Shown piece after piece: positions 57,654-64,000 of a DNA stretch of 64,000 bases; position 1 is the stretch's first letter, and every line of letters starts with the position of its first letter. The translations under genes and the position numbers were made by a program. The notes beneath the pieces are model-generated. The model was not told the origin of the DNA. It saw nothing but the letters and a program-made list of their open reading frames with translations, and did not search any database. The DNA comes from Cornus controversa (lineage: Eukaryota > Streptophyta > Magnoliopsida > Cornales > Cornaceae), in contig CM048853.1 in the NCBI GenBank assembly GCA_026545225.1, forward strand, positions 20,347,255 to 20,411,254. Reading direction: 5' to 3'.

Positions 57654-59097
57654 ATTCTCAATTCTTTAGCACAAAGGGTCCTATTGGGCGAGCCAAATAT
57701 GTTCGATCTTAATTAATCAGCCAGGCAAGCCGATTGAATTGTCAATATTTGTGGGTGTGCCGGAGCCATGGTGTTAGCTTGATGTAAATAATTGGTCAAA
57801 CACAAGAATCTCCTTTGGAGGTCGTGTTTGGATCAAGCAATTGGCTAGGGAGAGGGAATACGAAACTCCCTATTGAGTTTTTTTTTGCCTCAATTAAGAG
57901 AACTTTTAACTGTGCGCAAAGAATTACGAGACTGAATCGTAGCAAGATGGGAAGTAAAATGAGGGAAATAACAAGGAAGGAGAGAGAAATTGAGGGAAAA
58001 ATAGACAGATGGACTGATCAGAGGTCGAGAGCAAGAAAACTGATGGAGATATAGATCAAGTAAGAGTCAGAGCAATATTCTAGGAAAAATTGAGAGAGAA
58101 GTAGATTGCATGTGATGCAACTGTTTTGTTGTGGTTGTGAGAACCCCTAATACACGTTGCCTTATACGAAGTGTCTGTACTTTCTAGATAGTCACCTTGT
58201 TGCCAGATGCTTGTGTCACCGATTTTCACATTATTTAATCAGGCAACGTGTTACATCAATATAGTTTTTGGTGGGTCACTGTACTGCTCGGTTGGCAGAG
58301 CACCCTTGGTGCCCTTTTTGGGCGCCAGTCCTCGGCGAGACCTTAACAGGCCCTGACATTCGAGTAATACGCCTGCTCGAGAAACACATCCTCGTGCTCC
58401 TTTCTGACTTAACGTTGGGCATGGAATTGTTTCCTCTCAAGACTCTTTCGTCAGGGATCAATTGTGGTCCTTTTTATTAGGTTATGTCGCTTTTAATATG
58501 TGTGTACAAATTTGTTACCGTCTTGATCCCTTAACAAGAGAAGCAGTTGATTCGCCCTCTAGTAAGGGAAGATTATGTCACGCTCGTTTAAGAGTGAAGG
58601 AAAGAGGGATGAATAAGAAAAGTTTTAAACGAAGACATCTCAATCAACCTCATGTCATTCCCTTTGTCTAAGCCATATGCCTAACTAATTAAGTATTCTT
58701 AAACTGATTACTGTTCGCTTTAAGGACGAGAAATTATTATATACCACGGAAATTTCATGTATTGGAGAATCTCATTACTAATAAGACTTCAGCTTTCATG
58801 ATTTCAGGGCCACAACTCCTTGTGTGAATGAAATTTTCAAATGAAACCAACTTTTATAAAAAGTAGACTTTGAAAATCTAATTTGAAAAAAAAAAAATAA
58901 CTCCATTTAGATTTGGAACAAGTGAGTAATGGTCTTTTGAAGTAGCAACTCAAACTGTTTTTTTTTTTATTTTTTTAAAGTGGAACTGATTCAAAAAAGT
59001 TTAATCAGTGAGACTTTCCAGAAATTCAATTTTTTTTTACTAAATTCTCAAAATGAAATCCAATTTTTTTTACTAAATTCTCAAAATATGTAGTTCT
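57654..59097. other. G3 leader and LTR-like, non-coding
   Basis: No complete gene. The part to about 58250 reads like LTR or leader of G3. 58270-58680 is GC-richer with short open frames lacking domains. 58690-59090 is AT-rich with homopolymers. A tRNA-like A-box near 58285 was considered and rejected. Confidence 0.35.
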
Positions 59098-59105
59098 ACG
59101 ACACC

Positions 59106-59202
59106 CTATGAAGCACGGATACGGGATACGGATACGACACGATACGGATACGGCGATACGGCAAATCTCAAAAAAATAGGATACGGGTACGGCGGGATAC
59201 GG

Positions 59203-59255
<53 letters not shown>

Positions 59256-59672
59256 TATACAAAAAAATTAATAGAACACAAATTAAGTTTTAAGTTTTAA
59301 CTTAAATGATCTTTTTTTTTCAGCATTAAAGATCTTTTGATTTATTTCAAATTAAGCTCCACATTTTAACTAAGCTTTTTAAATTTTAATATTACAATAT
59401 GGCTACCATCTTTAAAAAAAAATTAACAAAAAAAAAAAAAAAATCAAACGTATCCGAGAAGTATCCTGGCCGTATCCTGCCGTATCCGTGTCGTATCCTG
59501 CCATATCCTTGCCGTATTCTGCCGTATCCGAAAATAAAAAAAAATATTTAAAAAAAAACGGATACTTCCCCGGAGTATCCGATACGTGTCCGGCCGTATC
59601 TTGGCCGTATCCGTGTCGGATACGTATCCGATAATGCCACGGCGCCTCCGGGGAAGTATCCGTGCTTCATAG
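59106..59672. mobile_element. terminal-inverted-repeat element, Mutator-like (MITE-sized)
   Basis: The terminal repeats CTATGAAGCACGGATAC and GTATCCGTGCTTCATAG are perfect over 17 bases. They are flanked by ACGACACC on both sides (59098-59105, 59673-59680), or ACGACACCC if the shared C is counted, i.e. 8-9 bp. The arms are made of GGATACGG-type repeats. The centre is (TA)n and AT-rich. No transposase is present. A 9-bp duplication would fit Mutator; 8 bp would fit hAT. Confidence 0.85.
59207..59247. repeat. (TA)n microsatellite
   Basis: About 20 TA units inside the inverted-repeat element. Confidence 0.9.
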
Positions 59673-59681
59673 ACGACACCC

Positions 59682-62281
59682 AATTCAAATCCAAACCTAA
59701 CCATGCATCCCTTGAACATTGGAATATTAAAATTCCCCACCAAACCCATTTCTGAACATCATAATGCATTCTTTGAACCTTCCATACATGAATAACATTT
59801 TCCATTACTCAAAAGACTCGACACAAGTTATCTAAAAGTCATGTACATCAATAATCCAACTCCACTTCACGAACCATATCCATACATTCATTTCAACCAA
59901 ATACAAATTTAACAATTTGCTAGAGGATGCACATGATCGTATAATACACCAATTTAATTCTCATTAATAAGAATCCTTAAACAACATCATAAATTCATTT
60001 CAAAAATAATCCCAAGTACACAAGTTTCTACACATGGGATCGTGGAAAAGAAATCACATGGGAACAATACAAAAATAAACCACATCTAATACACAAACCA
60101 ACAATCCCATTGTTTCCACACCATTTCCCTCCTTCCATCCACAAGTGGTTCAAAACGTCAATGCAACTCAATACAACAAAAGATCCAAAACCAACTAAAA
60201 ATAAGCTCCAAGTCCTCGGTATATCTACACGGCACCCATGTCGTACTCCTTATCTGAAAAATGTTAGGGTGAGCGAATGTCGAATAGATGGTATGCAAAT
60301 TAATGTAACCAATAATCTAATAAGTTGTGCAATCAAACATGGCATTCTCCTTGTAACAAGATATATTTGTGTATATATATAACTACATGTCATTCTTTTT
60401 GCGAAGTATTTGAATGTCATAATCACCATTATGAGTCATAAAATGAATTTAAGAACAAGGATTCACAATATAATCATCTATAACCACAAAGAGGCACATT
60501 ACCAATTTAATCATCTAGAAATCATATATCAAGTTCACAAATTTTCAAGTAGGAATCACATTCCAAAATCAAATAATACCAGGATTGATTGTAAACCCGA
60601 GTATGTGCCTTAAAGACCACACACCCCTATTCTCGCTTTACAGACTACTAATCCGATGGTAACGATACTTGCTTGGCCAAATTTAGAGTTTCTCAACCCA
60701 AGGGCTCCGGGCCCTTCCTATTTTACCACTCTATTCCAAAAATCAATATCTAATAAACCAAGTTCCAAATACCACAAATCAATTATTTCCCAAACAACGA
60801 ATCAATATACCGTGAAATATTAATTTACCACATAAATCAACACAAGACATGTACAAATCATGTCCATATCCTCATTATAACATTTCAATTGCAAAAATAC
60901 AACAATAGTGCAAATCAAACATAAATATCTCATTCATGCATTTTATCAAACACATTGTCGCATATCATAGCTATATGACTCCACTAGCATATATACCATC
61001 ATCATGGATTATATAACATCATTTCTTAGCATATATATCATACTTTATCATATTTGTCACTATAAAACACACCAAAATTATGAAACAAACCTTTCACTTC
61101 TAACAAGGGTCCCAAATCAACACATAACCTAAGCATATGGTAAAAAACAAGTTCTCATGTCATATATAAACATAAATAATTCATCTAAAACATGTAAGAT
61201 AGTATGAATAACATGAAAAATCATTTCAAACATAAATAAGACATGCTATGTCACAAATCAACACAAAACACAACCTAAAGAACCATGGGTTAAAAGGATT
61301 ATCACACCCTACCTCAAACTCCAAATCCTAAGTTCACCCAAAAAAAATCAAAAGCTCGGAATCAAAAATTTTAACCCGTTAAAACGTAGAGAATAGCGAG
61401 AAGAGTCATCATCTCTTCATGAGTAACACTAAAATCTCACTTCTAAGACTTAAAATCTTATTAGAGAGAAGGATTTGATGAATATTGTTTTGTATAAAGA
61501 GGGATATATATGTGTATACGGTAGAGAGAGAGAAATATGCGTTTTTTATAATTTTGGATCCTATATAATTTTTTCAAGAATGCCCTAATTACCAACTTAA
61601 CCTACCTTTTCGAGTCCACACACTCAAATTAAATGTGTACCAATTACATCATAATCTCACACACATTTTCCCTTAAGATTCCACAATTAACCCTATATAT
61701 AGCACTTACCGTGCAACACTCAACTGTAGCAATTTGTGTAATGCTAAAATGAACCCTAATCTACAATGCACATAAGCCTATCCGAGCTCAAGCAGATGTT
61801 ATTCAAGTTCAACTAATTGGTTTTTCAAGTTACCTAATTTCTAATTCAAATAAGTACTGCAAAGCAAGTGTGCATTGCAGGAAAGAAATAAAGAATTGAA
61901 GGGTAGGGTTTGGAAAATTAGAGGAAGTACTTTGACCTAATCACTGAACTATAATCAGTAAGTACAGAGTACATACCAGCTACTATTATTTTCCTAAACT
62001 GTCTAATTAAAAAATAAACATTGGTAGAGAATGAGAGAGCTTCTGAGTTCTGAAAAAGGTAGAGAGAGGCAAAGCGAGTGTGATGAATAGGCTTCAATTT
62101 TCGTGCATAGTGCGTGTTTATTTCAGGAAAATCGAGAAGATAAACAGCAAGAAAAACAATTAAAGAACTAACAGCAGTCATGAGATTCTTTCAGTGACAG
62201 ACAAAAAAAAAGTGTTGTAATAATGCTTTATTACAGCAATTTTACATGACCGCAGCTAAATGTCGACCACCATTTTTCTAC
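59682..62281 (-). mobile_element. decayed repeat DNA, perhaps a gypsy LTR
   Basis: There is no coding region. CTTATCTGAAAAATGTTAGGGTGAGC (in two blocks, about 60249-60275) resembles the TTTATCTGTAAAA...GGGGTGAGC block of the solo LTR at 11288-11320, and the run of short AT-rich CA/TA words resembles the same LTRs. Ends and target duplications were not found. Only the family resemblance supports the call. Confidence 0.3.
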
Positions 62282-62293
62282 TTTATTGTAGTG
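62282..62293. repeat. CACTA-type terminus (isolated)
   Basis: TTTATTGTAGTG is identical to the right terminus of the CACTA at 29281-29292. No partner CACTACAA end was found to its left in the window, so it may be the edge of a decayed or deleted CACTA, or chance. Confidence 0.35.
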
Positions 62294-62767
62294 TTTATTT
62301 AGTGATTTAAAACAGTTTTTAAATTAAAAAAGTAAGGGATCAGATTAAATCTCAAATAGGTGGTTGGAATAGATAATTCACTTTTGAAATTTTTAGTTAA
62401 AGGAATGAAACTTTATAAAATTAGTGATTAGGGAACACATATTCTTAAAATTTAATAATCAGAGAAATCATAATGGCAGTTTAGAAAGTAAAAAATTCGG
62501 AATTTAATATTTCTGAAGTAACAGTTGAAGGAAAATAATAATCAAAACAAAACAAAACAAAAAAACAACCAAATGAATTTTATCTATGAATGAAGAGGAA
62601 TTAGTTTTTTCACTTTGACTATCACGTACTACTCATTCTAGAATAGTCATTATAGGAATAATAAATTGAGATATTTTTTTGGTTTTTTAATTAATTTTTC
62701 TTACCTGACCAAAGTAATTTGTGTGTTTATTTTTATAACTTGGCAACAAACTCGCATAACTATGTTA

Positions 62768-63085
62768 TGTAGTCACCCTACGGGTGGATTGCCGGGGCAT
62801 GTCAGAATTGCTCAATCCCACATCGTCTGAGTGTGGAGAAGGAGATGTGTTTATATGTAGCGTGCTCTCTTCAAATAGCATAAAGCCTTTTGGGGGTAAA
62901 ACCTAAGAGCAAAACTATGCAGACTTAGGTCCAAAACGGACAATATCATACCATATGTTGGAGCGGAGTATTATAGTTGGGATCAAAGTCTGAACCCAGC
63001 AGAAAGTGTACCGATAAAGAGGTCGGGCCTCATAGGGGGTGGATTGTAGTCACCCGTGAGAAAATAGCTACACCTCTTAGAAGGT
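62768..63085 (+). mobile_element. TRIM, one LTR plus truncated second LTR
   Basis: The LTR at 62768-62975 starts TGTAGTCACCC and ends GAGTATTATA. It is followed by a decayed PBS (GTTGGGATCAAAGTCTGAACC against TGGTATCAGAGCC), a polypurine tract CATAGGGGGTGGAT (63031-63044) and the start of a second LTR (63045) that loses similarity after about 15-40 bases. It is in the opposite orientation to the other TRIM copies. Confidence 0.8.
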
Positions 63086-63170
63086 TTCTGTATAATATGT
63101 GAGTGTGGCTCTGCGAGTACTGGATCATGCATCAGCACGTGGATGAATCGGATAGGGTGTCACAAGTGTT

Positions 63171-64000
63171 TTATGATACTTGAACTGTCCAGTGTTTTAT
63201 GATACAAAATGATGTGATCTGAATTGGTGCTGTTGATTTTGAAACTAAAGGCTTCGCTATGACCATTGATACTGTGAACAAATTCAACTTACTGAATAGT
63301 TCCTCATCATCATCAGATGGACCATGATTGCTTCCGACAACAGCACAAACAGCTATTCCTTTGAGGTTACTACAAGAACTTGAATCTACCTTCCAAGCAT
63401 ACACAAGTGTCCTCACCACTCGCATATTTATGGCTGAACCAACTTGAAATCTCACTTCCTCGAAGATCGATTCTACCAATTTCCTGCAACATAAAAAGCA
63501 TAATAATGATTTCTCTTACCCAAAAAGGCCACAAGATTAAAAGGTTCCTTGTTAAAGAGTAGATATTCAAAAAGTTGGGCATACTGCGTTATTGGTATGT
63601 TCGACAATAAAAATGCATTATTCAAGAAAAATGGTCCCACTTACGTATGAAAATTGCTTCCAATAAATAGAAATAAAGCATTTTCATTGACGGGACATAC
63701 CGATGATATGGTATGCCCGACTCACTCGTTAAGGGAGAAAAATTGGAGGGCCTAGAGAGAGGAAAAGGGATATGCATACACACATATGTATACCTGAAGT
63801 TGACTTTTGGAACAGTATATATTTGGCTTCTTGTTCCCATGATTCTCAACCAATTTGCGGCTCTAGTGAAAATCCATATCATATGAACTGCCTTCATTTG
63901 TTGGAATGGAATAATGTTCTAATAATATGCAACCTTTTGTATCAACTGTGCGTATAGATGATGGAAGTGAGTCCAATACTTGGAGGCTTAAGCAACCATT
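63171..64000 (-). pseudogene. 3' end of a TIR-NBS-LRR (TNL) resistance gene, broken
   Basis: It reads leftward from the window edge. Exon 1 (63794-64000) encodes an LRR C-terminal end with L-D-S-L-P-S-S-I and a V-D-T-x-G-C-x-L-L-E-H-Y pattern typical of the last TNL repeats. Its donor is CAG|GTA at 63794/63793. The intron is 63484-63793 (310 bp), with acceptor TTGCAG. Exon 2 (63171-63483) encodes a C-JID-like (post-LRR) domain: L-R-G-S-E-I-x-S-W-F-S-H near its start and L-K-G-I-A-V-C-A-V-V further on. The two parts are in different frames, split near 63380. A TAG lies in exon 1 at 63863-63865. TNL proteins sense pathogen effectors. Because of the stop and the frameshift this copy is probably non-functional, unless assembly or splice choices remove them. 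Confidence 0.7.

Noticed and set aside
58270..58340. tRNA-like stretch with TGCTCGGTTGGCAGAGCA
   Set aside because: It resembles a D-arm/A-box, but no T-arm (GGTTCGAATCC) or acceptor pairing follows.

Overview
This window is repeat-dominated nuclear DNA of a flowering plant, almost certainly a eudicot. The evidence is plant-type Ty3/gypsy and Ty1/copia LTR retrotransposons, a CACTA (En/Spm) DNA transposon, 5S-bearing TRIM (Cassandra) elements, and the 3' end of a TIR-NBS-LRR-type resistance gene whose C-JID domain is usual in dicots. No bacterial, plastid or mitochondrial gene set is seen. The species cannot be named from the sequence. Nearly every long reading frame belongs to a mobile element, and most are broken.

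Layout. 1-8086: AT-rich non-coding DNA with a decayed LTR ending in a Tat/Athila-like primer-binding site (about 2904) and no convincing host gene. 8087-32424: an old Ty3/gypsy element (G1) on the + strand that has been bombarded. Its 5' LTR carries a solo LTR of a related family (9821-13046, TSD TTTGA), which itself carries a TRIM solo LTR (10218-10467, TSD TATAC). Its integrase region is split by a 1.46-kb insert (17649-19112) and by a complete 10.1-kb CACTA element (19164-29292, TSD TGA). The CACTA transposase gene is in turn split by a Cassandra insertion (23852-24440, TSD TCCTT), one side of which is a 210-bp palindrome.

32543-34449: a copia-type LTR on the - strand with an internal tandem array. 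34813-42330: a second gypsy element (G2, - strand) with decayed gag-protease and a 3.6-kb LTR (A). 42338-57524: two more copies of that LTR, one head-to-head with A (B) and one 0.7-kb piece (C). LTR B is split by a young 10.1-kb copia element of SIRE/Maximus type (46368-56497). The uninterrupted paralogous site survives in A. The copia element has near-identical LTRs, gag, pol and a third downstream ORF, with a few frameshifts and one nonsense codon.

57525-59097: start of a related gypsy gag and its leader. 59106-59672: a short terminal-inverted-repeat element, probably Mutator-like. 59682-62290: decayed repeat DNA. 62768-63085: a TRIM. 63171-64000: the 3' end of a TNL pseudogene on the - strand, the only host gene recognised with reasonable confidence.

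The genes do not form a pathway. They are layers of transposition: G1 is oldest, then the CACTA, the solo LTR and the other inserts, then TRIMs inside those, with the copia element the youngest. The most unusual signals are the 5S-centred fold-back in Cassandra, clusters of short dyad-symmetric motifs inside three LTR families, a 162-bp tandem repeat carried inside an LTR, and several insertions whose empty site can be read in the same window.
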